Assembly (NCBI GenBank): GCA_964444735.1
Contig: CAYUIJ010000007.1
Location: 1 to 45,665, forward strand
Source: Phocaeicola_A sp964444735
GTDB taxonomy: Bacteria > Bacteroidota > Bacteroidia > Bacteroidales > Bacteroidaceae
Direction: 5' to 3'
Length of the DNA stretch: 45,665 bases
The notes below the pieces were generated by a model. It worked only from the letters and a program-made list of their open reading frames with translations, ran no database searches and had not been told where the DNA came from. Positions 24,655 to 33,404 of this stretch are shown here, piece by piece (the first letter of the stretch is position 1; the number at the start of each line of letters is the position of its first letter). The translations under genes were made by a program, and so were the position numbers.

Positions 24655-26547
24655 ATGAGGAGGAAACGGTTGTATAATATGGCACAGGCCGCCACGCGGG
24701 CGGCTGCCGCGCCGCTTGTGACAGCGGTGTGTCTGCTCGCCGCCGGCTGCGGCGAGGAGCTTGATACCGCGCCCCGGGAAGACTATTACCACGGTCCGCT
24801 GCTCTTGAGCGCACGGATAGACGGGCAGAGCGGAACACGCGCGGCCTACCCCGCAGGACCCGTGAAAGACGGTTCCACGTGGTATTTCTCCTGCCCCCTG
24901 GCAGAAAACAAAATGAGTGTCCTCACGGCGACATTCGACGGCAGCGGATACGCCGATCTGAAGACAGAGAGCGGAGACCCCGTAGAGCTCACGTGGGACA
25001 AACTGCATATTGCCTGGGGAAAGGGGTTCCTGTTTGTACTGGACAATGTCCAGGTCATGAGCTGCGATTACAACTTTTATGAGATTCAGGGTCCGGATAC
25101 TGTGAGAATAGGACAGGGAGTGAAGTTCACCGAGGAGATGATAGATCGCTACCGGGCCGCCGTTGAGAGTGAAGACGGGGAGATCAACACGAACGACGTC
25201 ATTCAGGGATATACCTCGTTTACAAAGGAAGAAGAAGGGAAGAAAGTCTACATCGAAATCCCGCTCTTCCACCTGATGGCACGGCTCGGCATAGAGGTGA
25301 CCTCATCGGTGATCAGCCTTGCTGACGAGCCCGTGAAAGTGTGGATAGACCACATCGCCGCGGAAAGCTACGGGCTGAACCGCAGGAGAAGCGAAACATT
25401 GGAGAAAAACACACTGTTTATCCGTCCGTTTGTTATGAGAGGTAAGGCAATTTACTGTCCCGACAGCACCGATACGGAAATCTACAACCACACGTTCTAC
25501 CTGATCGGTGACGAGAACAGCAGCGAGAAACTGATACCGAAATCCGCGAACGCCGGCAGTGCGGATACTTTCCGTACCCGCAGGCTGATTCTTCCCCCGC
25601 AGAGCACGCATCTGGATACTGACGAGGATCTGCGGCCGCGGGTGTATATCGAGGCGGGTGACAAGCGCTACTCGTCGCTCCTCCCGGGATCCGTCACCGT
25701 AGACGGGACGCCGGAAGCGTTCGGGGAGTTCAGGTCCAACGAAGACATCACCCTGGTGGCCGACATCTCAAGTGATCCTCCCTATATCAGTTTCAGCGCA
25801 AAGGTGCGGAAATGGACCTACAGGGGGACGCATACACTTGAGGCACAGCAGGCAGGCATCTATAACGAGGATGATTTCGAGAAGGCCGTGAAGATGTTCA
25901 AAGCCTATGCGGAGGCAAGGAAAACGAATCCTGACGATCCGGAAACGGAAAAGCTCAGACACGGGCTGGAGCATTACGGCCACTGGGATGCCGGCGTGTT
26001 CGTGTTCGACTTCTACGTACCGCTCGGAGAGAAAGAAAGCGTTCTGCCCGAACAATTCAAGGTACCCGATGATGAGTTCACGAGAGGCCTCTTCAACGTG
26101 GACCTGCACGCGCATACGGTGTACGGATGCGTCGGCACGAGTGAGAGCGAACAGGAAAAGGGAAAAGGAGAGAGGGATCTGAAGAGCAAGATGCTGGGCA
26201 TGGGGCCGTCGGGCATTGAGACGGGCGAAGAATTGAAAAAGGCGTTGAGCGAATATTGTGACTATGTCAAATACATGGTTTCCAATTATGGTGATGAAAG
26301 TCCGGCTGTGGTGGAGGAGAGGATGAGAAGACGCGCGCTGCTGGAGCCGTACGGCTGGTGGGATCTGAGCGGGAAATTAGGTGTTCTGCATATTAGCATC
26401 AATGCGGACATTCCTGAAGATTATCCGGAGGATCTGAATATGACACAATCGCATGCAAATGAGTATCTTCAAATCGAGATGAACGGGCATACAGTCTGGG
26501 GAGAGACAGACGGGGGGGCGCTCAAGGCCAGGATATTCGGGCAATGA
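24655..26547 (+). CDS. Fimbrillin-like lipoprotein with extra C-terminal module
   Basis: A 630-residue lipoprotein (LLAAGC, Cys32). Residues 40-60 form a first strand (GPLLLSARIDG) followed by Thr61-Arg62-Ala, the putative processing site. The fimbrillin motif PLFHLMARLGIEV lies near residue 203. From about 401 a module begins with GIYNEDDFEKAVKMF, continues through GHWDAGVFVFDFYVP, and ends near 608 with EMNGHTVWG. The same plan occurs in the next three lipoproteins, where it leads to GLUG repeats in two cases; here the protein stops 22 residues later. Its insert at about 485-590 is highly charged. A G7 run lies near the 3' end of the gene. The role is probably accessory or tip subunit. Confidence 0.65.
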   Translation: MRRKRLYNMAQAATRAAAAPLVTAVCLLAAGCGEELDTAPREDYYHGPLLLSARIDGQSGTRAAYPAGPVKDGSTWYFSCPLAENKMSVLTATFDGSGYADLKTESGDPVELTWDKLHIAWGKGFLFVLDNVQVMSCDYNFYEIQGPDTVRIGQGVKFTEEMIDRYRAAVESEDGEINTNDVIQGYTSFTKEEEGKKVYIEIPLFHLMARLGIEVTSSVISLADEPVKVWIDHIAAESYGLNRRRSETLEKNTLFIRPFVMRGKAIYCPDSTDTEIYNHTFYLIGDENSSEKLIPKSANAGSADTFRTRRLILPPQSTHLDTDEDLRPRVYIEAGDKRYSSLLPGSVTVDGTPEAFGEFRSNEDITLVADISSDPPYISFSAKVRKWTYRGTHTLEAQQAGIYNEDDFEKAVKMFKAYAEARKTNPDDPETEKLRHGLEHYGHWDAGVFVFDFYVPLGEKESVLPEQFKVPDDEFTRGLFNVDLHAHTVYGCVGTSESEQEKGKGERDLKSKMLGMGPSGIETGEELKKALSEYCDYVKYMVSNYGDESPAVVEERMRRRALLEPYGWWDLSGKLGVLHISINADIPEDYPEDLNMTQSHANEYLQIEMNGHTVWGETDGGALKARIFGQ

Positions 26548-26598
26548 CAGTGCCGCAAGGGCCTGACAATATATAAACGATAAAAAACGGGAAAAAGC

Positions 26599-28296
26599 AT
26601 GAAAAAGAACAGTAATGGGATTTTCGGATTTCTTGTGGCGGCGGTGCTGCCTCTGTGCGTGTCGTGCGGAGACACGGCGGATGACGGCCTTTCTGATGGC
26701 ACGATGACGCGCGTTGCCCTCACGCCCGGCGGAATAACGGATCTGAGCGCCGCGCCGGTCGCCCTGACACCGCCTCTTGCGGGAGAGTTGAAGACAAAAG
26801 GGAGCACTTTCAGCGAAGGTGACGAGATAGGCTTCTTCTCAGAGGGCGGCGATTCGCATGAGGGGGAAGACGGGACGAAAGGGTTCTCCAACCTCAGGCT
26901 GACCTATGACGGGAAGTCGTTCAACAACTCCGAAGAGTTTGTCAGGGATCTGGGTAAGCTGGGCCGTTATTTCGGCTATTATCCCTATACGGAAAATATC
27001 GAAACGGAGGAGGGAGTCAGCGTATATGCCGATGAGGGGCAGACGAGGGTCACCGATTTTCTGACCATCAACTATGGCGGCTCAGGCACGGATCTGTTAG
27101 GGGGCGACTGGAGCAAAAACCGTTTTTTCCACACTTTCGCCATAGTGCGCGTCAAGTGCGGAGAGGGATTTGAAAATTTCGACAAGGAAAACGGAAAGAT
27201 TTTCCTGCAGCTCAGGCAGAAGGTGTCGGCCGTGCGTATCGATTGGAACGGCGAAGATACTGATAAGGATTCCCCTTTCACCGCGGTGAGACTGGTCTAT
27301 GATGAGAGCGCCACAGCAAAGGAAGCCCGGCGGCTGCCGGCTTTCCGTACTACGGACGGGGAGGCGTGGGATGCCATTGTCCCCTGCCTGCCCATGATGT
27401 GGAAGTATCCCGATGATGCGAAGGCCGGAGGGGTCACGATAGACGCCATTGTCCTCAAGCCCGGTGACGGTTCCGATGAGACCGAAATCCCGGTAGACAA
27501 CCACGAGGCGTTCCAGGGCGTGCTTGCTGATGGTAATACCACTCACGGCGTGAGGGGGAGCTTCATCTACACCGTTGTCATCCGGAAAGAGGGGTTTGAT
27601 ATGAGCGTGTTTCCATACGATGTGGAAAAATGGGAAGAGCAGGATCTCAATGAGACCCTGACGGCCGGCATCAGCAGCGTGGGAGAGTATGAAAGCTTCG
27701 TGAGCACATACAACAGCCTTTTCAACGAAGACAGGGAATACACGCAGGATGAGATCCTTGAAAAGGCAAACAGTTCGGAAGCCTTGCGGAAATACGGCAC
27801 TAAGGCCGATGACGGCACTTTCACGGTTTTCCTGCGCTCCGACCTTGATTTCAGCGATTCCGGCAATGCCGAAGGCGAAGGCGGGGCGTGTGTGAGGAAC
27901 CTTGTCATCCCGTTCGACGGGGGCGGCCACACGGTATCCGGCATCCGGATGACGGGCGGTTTCTGCGGCACGCTCCGCTCCGCCCTGAAAAATTTCAGAT
28001 TCAGGAACATCAGTGTGATACAGCCTCCCGGGAGTGAAGACCCTGTGGGCCTGCTTGCAGACAAGATGGCGGGGGAGGCGCTTATCGGGCAGTGCTCCGT
28101 GACGAACGGCTGGATAGAAGGCAAGACGGTAGGGGCCGCGGTAGGAACAATGGAGGGCGGAACCGTCAAGGACTGCTCGTTCGAGGGCATCATGCGCGGG
28201 GCGAGCGACCCCGGCAGCGAGGGCCTTGCCGGAAAGAAAACGGGAGGAGCCCTTGAGGGCAACCGGAACGACATGAACACAACAGACAGTGAATGA
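26599..28296 (+). CDS. Fimbrillin-like lipoprotein with GLUG-type C-terminus
   Basis: A 565-residue lipoprotein (LPLCVSC, Cys23). Thr-Arg-Val near residue 35 and the acidic SEGDEIGFFSEGG near 75 match the opening of Mfa_like_1 proteins, where a GD.IG motif is common. A fimbrillin core follows to about 345, ending VFPYDVEKWEEQDL. A module starts with GISSVGEYESFVSTY near 357, passes DGTFTVFLRSDLDFSD near 410, and reaches FDGGGHTVSGI near 439. From there short GLUG-like repeats (LLADKMAGEALIGQCSV, VGAAVGTMEGGTVKDCSF) suggest a small right-handed beta-helix. This fits a surface-exposed adhesive subunit. Its TGA overlaps the ATG of the next gene. Confidence 0.7.
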   Translation: MKKNSNGIFGFLVAAVLPLCVSCGDTADDGLSDGTMTRVALTPGGITDLSAAPVALTPPLAGELKTKGSTFSEGDEIGFFSEGGDSHEGEDGTKGFSNLRLTYDGKSFNNSEEFVRDLGKLGRYFGYYPYTENIETEEGVSVYADEGQTRVTDFLTINYGGSGTDLLGGDWSKNRFFHTFAIVRVKCGEGFENFDKENGKIFLQLRQKVSAVRIDWNGEDTDKDSPFTAVRLVYDESATAKEARRLPAFRTTDGEAWDAIVPCLPMMWKYPDDAKAGGVTIDAIVLKPGDGSDETEIPVDNHEAFQGVLADGNTTHGVRGSFIYTVVIRKEGFDMSVFPYDVEKWEEQDLNETLTAGISSVGEYESFVSTYNSLFNEDREYTQDEILEKANSSEALRKYGTKADDGTFTVFLRSDLDFSDSGNAEGEGGACVRNLVIPFDGGGHTVSGIRMTGGFCGTLRSALKNFRFRNISVIQPPGSEDPVGLLADKMAGEALIGQCSVTNGWIEGKTVGAAVGTMEGGTVKDCSFEGIMRGASDPGSEGLAGKKTGGALEGNRNDMNTTDSE

Positions 28297-30638
28297 GCAA
28301 TATGAAAAGACAACACATCGCCGGGCTCACCGGCAGGATAATGATGGCGGCCGTGTCAGTGTATATGGCCGCGTGTGCCGATGACCGGCTCATGGAACGC
28401 CATGGCGGGGCGGCTACGGAGGCGACGCCCGTCAGGTTCGAGACATACTGCGCCCCGCTCTACTCTGTGACCCGCTCCGCCCCGGCCTTGAAAGAATGGC
28501 GGGAGGGAGACAAGATACAGATACTGGCGACATTCAAGGGAGAAGGCATGGCGGAGTCCGGCAAGGAGCCGCAATACGGGTGTTACCGGTACAGCGGTGA
28601 AGGGATTGACGGCGAATGGGAACCGGATGAGGAAAGCGACCGGATCTTCTGGCCCGTCGGGTCCGAGAGCGCGACATTTGAGGCCTACTACATCAAGACA
28701 GCCGAAGGGCGCATCAGCGACGGCCACTGGGCGGAGCAGCCGCTCGGCAGCATCGGGCCGGGTGAAGACCCGCTCCATGCCAAAACAGACACGGAATACG
28801 GGCACTCCGTTTCGCTGACTTTCGGGCATCTGTGCGCGCACCTTACACTCAAGGACGTGAAGGCGGACTACAGCGAGGGCTACTGGCTCTACAGAAAGAC
28901 GGAGGGGGAAGAGGAGATCCCGAACGCCTGCAGGCTGAGCTATGCCAAAGGGAAAGGACTGGAATTCGGGTTCATAAGCCTGACACCGGAAGGGGGGAAC
29001 GGCCATTCCTATATCGAGCGGCAGCGTGACAATGCGGAAGGGTCGGTAGATTTCTACCTCGCGCAGGAGACGACGGAAGACGGCGGGCTGAAATATGCCT
29101 ACGGAAACTGCGAGCTGGCGTACCGCTTCAACCGCCCCTACCTGTCGTTCAACGGGGTGGAATCGCTGGACAGCCTGAAAGCCGGCAGCCACTACGAGCT
29201 TTCTATCGAGAAAGAGCTCGGCATCGTCCCGCAGCCGGAGACCGACTTTCCGGAAGAGCCCGATCCGGATCCGGCGGAGGTGGATATCCCCGATTTGCTT
29301 GACGGGATTGTGCACAGCCATGACGTGAAAGACAAAAACGACAATGTTGTGCTGAAGACAGAGGGCGAGCCCTGGCCAAGACTGATGCGCGATGTGGATT
29401 TCAAGAAGTTCAACCCGATGGACTATATCGAAGGCAAAGGGGAATACACGGACAACCCACACCCGGACTGGAGACTTCCCGAGTTCAGCGGCACGTTCGA
29501 CGGCAATTTCCACAGTTTTCTGCACGTGGCCTACCCGGTATTCGGCAGGATAGGAAACGGGAAGATCTATAATCTGGCCATCCGTGATTCAGAGTGCGAC
29601 ATCAGTGTGGAAGACATAACGAGGATGGAGACAGACCGTATACTGAGCAGCGGGAATGAGGGATCGATGGATCCGATGACCGACTTCGGCCTGCTGGCCT
29701 GCACCGTGAACGGGTATCTTTACAACCTCCTTTTTGAAGACGTGAGCATGACCGTACATCTTGATGACACCCTTGCCGGGAACATCGGGAGCAGGGCATA
29801 CCGCATCGGGTGCCTGACCGGCAATCAGGATGCATCCTCCGCCGCCGGCACGGGAATCGGAAAAGTCAGGCTGCGCGGCGAAGTGAAGCTTACGGTGACA
29901 ACGGATACCGGGAAGCTGAACCAGGTGCAGAGCTGCTACATCGGCATACTGGCCGGGGAGGCGGGATCCCTGATTGACGGGGTGACTTCCGCCGGGAAAT
30001 GCACGGTATCGGTTCCGGTTAAGGGCAGCAGCTCCGTCTGGGCCGGAGGCCTTGCCGGAAAGATCAGCGGCGAGATGCGGAATGTCACGCTCGATACCGA
30101 TGTAGACTGCGGAAAGCTGCACGTGATGCAGACGTACGTCGGCGGCCTGTGCGGCGAGGCGGCCGGCATGAGTGAGGGGGGCTGCATGATGGAAGACTGC
30201 AACGCGATTGTCAGCGTGAAGGGCGGAACGGTCGAGCCGGTCAACACTTCCACTTACGCGCATTCGTATGCCGGAGGAATTGCCGCGCGTATAAGCTCGG
30301 TGAAATGCGATGGCATTTCCGTGACGGGAAGCGTCACGGGCGGGGCGGAGGAACAGGCGGTGACGAATTACCCCCAGATGATCAACTATGCCACGGGCGG
30401 AGGATTCGGGTACGTCACGGGCAAGGCGGAGCTCATCACCCGCTGCAGGGCGGAGACGACCGTAACCGCGGCGGCTCTGCAGACCACCGGGCAGGAAAAC
30501 AACAGCACGGGCAGCTTTGCGGGGCGGTGTGACAGCGGCATCAAACCCGAGGATCTGGAAACGGACAACTCGGCGCAAGACAACAACGGAATGCCGTTTG
30601 TGGGCATGAATAAAACCGAGCCTGGAAACGGCAATTAA
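28293..30638 (+). CDS. Fimbrillin-GLUG lipoprotein, candidate tip adhesin
   Basis: The largest accessory subunit at 781 residues. The lipobox is YMAAC (Cys28); a start at 28302 is also possible. Residues 45-330 form the fimbrillin-like part: VTRSAP near 59, EWREGDKIQIL near 68, and FGHLCAHLTLKDV near 178. A linker rich in Pro, Asp and Glu follows (about 312-330). The shared module then includes MRDVDFKKF near 370 and GTFDGNFHSF near 401. From about 415 to 755 come Gly-rich, beta-helix-type GLUG-like repeats (GRIGNGKIYNLAI, IGILAGEAGSLIDGV, AGGLAGKISGEMRNV, VGGLCGEAAGMSEGG). This is the best candidate for a pilus tip adhesin in the operon. No von Willebrand A domain is present. Confidence 0.75.
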   Translation: MSNMKRQHIAGLTGRIMMAAVSVYMAACADDRLMERHGGAATEATPVRFETYCAPLYSVTRSAPALKEWREGDKIQILATFKGEGMAESGKEPQYGCYRYSGEGIDGEWEPDEESDRIFWPVGSESATFEAYYIKTAEGRISDGHWAEQPLGSIGPGEDPLHAKTDTEYGHSVSLTFGHLCAHLTLKDVKADYSEGYWLYRKTEGEEEIPNACRLSYAKGKGLEFGFISLTPEGGNGHSYIERQRDNAEGSVDFYLAQETTEDGGLKYAYGNCELAYRFNRPYLSFNGVESLDSLKAGSHYELSIEKELGIVPQPETDFPEEPDPDPAEVDIPDLLDGIVHSHDVKDKNDNVVLKTEGEPWPRLMRDVDFKKFNPMDYIEGKGEYTDNPHPDWRLPEFSGTFDGNFHSFLHVAYPVFGRIGNGKIYNLAIRDSECDISVEDITRMETDRILSSGNEGSMDPMTDFGLLACTVNGYLYNLLFEDVSMTVHLDDTLAGNIGSRAYRIGCLTGNQDASSAAGTGIGKVRLRGEVKLTVTTDTGKLNQVQSCYIGILAGEAGSLIDGVTSAGKCTVSVPVKGSSSVWAGGLAGKISGEMRNVTLDTDVDCGKLHVMQTYVGGLCGEAAGMSEGGCMMEDCNAIVSVKGGTVEPVNTSTYAHSYAGGIAARISSVKCDGISVTGSVTGGAEEQAVTNYPQMINYATGGGFGYVTGKAELITRCRAETTVTAAALQTTGQENNSTGSFAGRCDSGIKPEDLETDNSAQDNNGMPFVGMNKTEPGNGN

Positions 30639-30640
30639 GA

Positions 30641-32113
30641 ATGATGAAAAATAAAGAAAGCCGATATATGAAGAAAGCGATACTATACCTGTGCGCGCTG
30701 TCGGGACTCGCGGCCTGCGACAGCGGGGGGGATGACGCCGTGCCGGCAGCGGGCGGACCCGTCGGAATAAGGTTTTCGGGATTCGTGACACGCGCCGCCG
30801 GGGCAACGGAGGATGCCGATCAGGAGTATGACATGATGACCGACAACCCCGGCTACGGGACCGTTTACATCCATCACACCCGCAACGGCCGCTTTACGAG
30901 CCCCGACCAGCGGTTCAGCGACGCGGAGGCCGATGTGGCGTTCAGCGCGAACGCGGGCAGGCTGGATCCGGTAAAAGCCGATGAGGGAGACCCCGATGAG
31001 GCTTACCGCTGGTATTGGGACGGGAATACACAGCATGTATTCCATGCATGGAACCTGCCGACAGACGGGGAAAAGCAGGGCGATGGCGAACCGATAGTCA
31101 CGATCGGGGACGACAAAAGGTACGGCACGGTGGATCTCCGTATGGAAGGGGAGTATGCGGAAGGAGACAGCGGACGCCTTTCGAACCTCGAATACTTCAT
31201 CGGCGCGGCCAAGGGGCCCGTGACCATGGCTGAGAACAGCGATACGCGCGTCATGCTGGACTTCAGGCATCTGGTGGCCAAAATCATCGTGGAGGATATA
31301 CAATATAAACATAGCGACGGTGCGGTGGATGTTCTTGATAAAGACCGTGAAGTGGAGTTTTCCATGCCGAACATGCCGAACACGGCCCGGTGGACCACGG
31401 GAGTGCCCGAAAGCGCGGATACGTATGACTGGACGGGTAATCCTCCGCAGGAACCGCACCTGCTGCCGTTGGACGACAAGGATCAAGGCTACACGATGGA
31501 GGAGAAGGACTATGGCGTGAAGGGCGCCTTGAAGAAAGGGTGGTGTTTCTATATCTACCCGTGCACGTTCGCTGAGCGGAATACGGAAGGGAACGGACTG
31601 GGCGAAATAGAATTCTGTTACAACGGCAGGTGGTTTTACGGCACACTGGCTTCCCTGACGGGGCTGGAAAAGCTCAATGCCGGAGAATGCATCGCCCTTA
31701 CGCTCATATTGGAAGAAGGCAAGGTGGGGGGACTCTATCCCCACATTCAGGACTGGGGCACATCGGAGGAGAACGCCGGCCAGCATGACCGCCCGGGAAT
31801 ATACAGCGAGGCTGACTGGAAAAAATACACCGACTGGGTGGAGGAATGCAAGGAAGCTGACAAAAACGGGAAAGAGCGGCCCGAGCCTCCCGCCGGTCTG
31901 TTTGACTCCGACGGCAACCTGAACCTCTATTGTGACCTGAAACTGCCCGACTGGGGTAATGACGGCGATCCGGACCTGCTGTTCCCCCAAGAGGGCGGGA
32001 AACTGAAAGGAAACGGATACCGGGTGAAAACCCAAAAGGACTGGAGCGGAATGAAAGAAAAGATGGACGACATCTGGATTCCGGAGAACGGGAAATACGA
32101 GCATTACGAATGA
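30641..32113 (+). CDS. Fimbrillin-like lipoprotein with truncated module
   Basis: A 490-residue lipoprotein. The signal peptide is best from the second start (30668, MKKAILYLCAL) and the lipobox is GLAAC (Cys26 from the first Met). GIRFSGFVTRAAG near residue 42-54 is a classical Mfa-like opening with a Thr-Arg-Ala site, and FRHLVAKIIVEDI near 208 is the fimbrillin core motif. The domain closes near 380 with LYPHIQDWG. The shared module follows: GIYSEADWKKYTDWV near 386, LNLYCDLKLPDW near 425 and LKGNGYRVKT near 456. It stops there without GLUG repeats. A G7 run sits just after the lipobox. The TGA overlaps the ATG of the DUF5106 gene. Confidence 0.7.
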   Translation: MMKNKESRYMKKAILYLCALSGLAACDSGGDDAVPAAGGPVGIRFSGFVTRAAGATEDADQEYDMMTDNPGYGTVYIHHTRNGRFTSPDQRFSDAEADVAFSANAGRLDPVKADEGDPDEAYRWYWDGNTQHVFHAWNLPTDGEKQGDGEPIVTIGDDKRYGTVDLRMEGEYAEGDSGRLSNLEYFIGAAKGPVTMAENSDTRVMLDFRHLVAKIIVEDIQYKHSDGAVDVLDKDREVEFSMPNMPNTARWTTGVPESADTYDWTGNPPQEPHLLPLDDKDQGYTMEEKDYGVKGALKKGWCFYIYPCTFAERNTEGNGLGEIEFCYNGRWFYGTLASLTGLEKLNAGECIALTLILEEGKVGGLYPHIQDWGTSEENAGQHDRPGIYSEADWKKYTDWVEECKEADKNGKERPEPPAGLFDSDGNLNLYCDLKLPDWGNDGDPDLLFPQEGGKLKGNGYRVKTQKDWSGMKEKMDDIWIPENGKYEHYE

Positions 32114-33045
32114 TCGGGCCGCGCTTTATAAGGAACGGGCTGGCGGTGCCGGCGATAGGGGCGCTGCTGTGCGTTCTCCCCGTTTCGGGACGGGGGCAGG
32201 AGGCTGACACGGCCATGTACCTGCCGCTGCCGGCGGTTCCGGCGGCATTGCGCGCTCCGGCCGAGCGGGCGGGCTACATTGTCAGGCATTTCTGGGATGC
32301 CATGGACTTCAGCGACACCCTCCGCACGCGCAGCCGCGACTTCATGGAGCGGAATCTCGTCAACTATCTCTCGCTTTTTCCCGTGGCAGACACCGCCGTG
32401 CTGGCCCCGGCCGCCGGCCGCCTGGTGGCGCAGGTGCAGGATGACGGCAAATCGCTGTCGGTCTTGCTGGAACTTGCCGGGGATTATCTCTACGGGCAGG
32501 ACTCCCCCGTCTATAACGAGGAGCATTACCTCCTTTTTGCCGATGCCTTTATGAAAGCCCCGCTCGGTACAGGTGAAAAGGCACGCCTGCAGGCGCGGCG
32601 GGAGGCCGCGCGGAAGAACCGCGCAGGTACTGCGGCAGCGGATTTCACCTACGAGACGCCCGCCGGGGAACGGGTGCGGATGACGGAGACGGGAAAGGGG
32701 AGACCGCTCCTGCTGCTGTTTTATGACCCTGACTGCGAGCACTGCATGGAGGTGATATCCGCGCTGCATGCCATGGAGCCGATCCGCAGGATGGCGGAGA
32801 GAGGGGAACTGGCGGTACTGGCAGTGTATGCGGGCTACGATGACAGGCAGGCATGGCGGCAGGCACTGGACAGACTGCCGGCGGAATGGACGGCGGGCTA
32901 CGACAACGGCACGATATATGCGGAAAACCTGTATGTGTTGCGCAGGATGCCGGCCATCTACCTGCTGGACGCGGAACGCCGCGTGGTAGCGAGGGATCCG
33001 TCGCCTGAGAGCCTTGGCGGACTGATTGGCGGAATGCAAGAATGA
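32110..33045 (+). CDS. DUF5106 / thioredoxin-fold protein with CEHC motif
   Basis: The 311-residue product has a signal peptide (to about residue 30, VSGRGQ) and a DUF5106 domain at about 50-165. Landmarks of that domain are HFWDAMDFSDTLRTRS, NLVNYLSLFP and DYLYGQDSPVYNEEHY. A TlpA-like thioredoxin domain follows at about 178-311. The redox motif is Cys209-Glu-His-Cys212 after LLLLFYDPDCEHC, and the cis-Pro is in RRMPAIYLLD near 280. Such proteins reduce, form or isomerise disulfides in the periplasm. The gene is translationally coupled to the last fimbrial lipoprotein by an ATGA overlap, so it probably serves this operon's Cys-containing subunits. The substrate is inferred, not shown. Confidence 0.85.
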   Translation: MIGPRFIRNGLAVPAIGALLCVLPVSGRGQEADTAMYLPLPAVPAALRAPAERAGYIVRHFWDAMDFSDTLRTRSRDFMERNLVNYLSLFPVADTAVLAPAAGRLVAQVQDDGKSLSVLLELAGDYLYGQDSPVYNEEHYLLFADAFMKAPLGTGEKARLQARREAARKNRAGTAAADFTYETPAGERVRMTETGKGRPLLLLFYDPDCEHCMEVISALHAMEPIRRMAERGELAVLAVYAGYDDRQAWRQALDRLPAEWTAGYDNGTIYAENLYVLRRMPAIYLLDAERRVVARDPSPESLGGLIGGMQE

Positions 33046-33287
33046 GGCATGCGCGGCGGACCGCACGGCCGCAGAGGCTCGGACACCGTTGAAGGCGGCG
33101 TTTTTAAAACGGCTGTTCAGGATGCCTTGTTCCTGAGAGGCGGGCGAATGCGTGCAAGCCCATGCGCGCGTCCCTTGAGGGTACGGGACCGGGATCTTTC
33201 GTCAGGAAAGCACGGGCCGAAGCCGGTGAAAAGACAGGGGGAGGAAGGAAAATATCACGTGAATTTGAAACAAAAAGCTTCCTTTTA

Positions 33288-33318
33288 TTTGCAGATTCAA
33301 GATAAAGCGGTAACTTTG
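33288..33318 (+). promoter_or_regulatory. Promoter for tRNA-Pro
   Basis: A perfect -33 TTTG (33288-33291) and a perfect -7 TAACTTTG (33311-33318) are 19 bases apart. The tRNA starts 12 bases further on. This is the clearest Bacteroidetes promoter in the window. Between the operon end (33045) and here I see no terminator with a T-run. Confidence 0.85.
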
Positions 33319-33329
33319 CGCCGGTAATT

Positions 33330-33404
33330 CGGGGTGTAGCTCAGCCCGGTTAGAGTACGCGTCTGGGGGGCGTGTGGCCGCTGGTTCGAATCCAGTCACC
33401 CCGA
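33330..33404 (+). tRNA. tRNA-Pro (anticodon GGG)
   Basis: The acceptor stem CGGGGTG (33330-33336) pairs with CACCCCG (33397-33403), with A33404 as discriminator. The D arm GCTC...GAGT, the anticodon stem CGCGT/GCGTG and the T arm GCTGG-TTCGAAT-CCAGT are present. The anticodon loop CTGGGGG gives anticodon GGG, which reads CCC and CCU proline codons. CCA is not encoded. Confidence 0.95.

Noticed and set aside
33046..33404. Fimbrial operon as an island inserted at tRNA-Pro
   Set aside because: The operon lies on the 5' side of the tRNA, whereas integrases usually insert at the 3' end. No integrase or duplicated tRNA end was seen.
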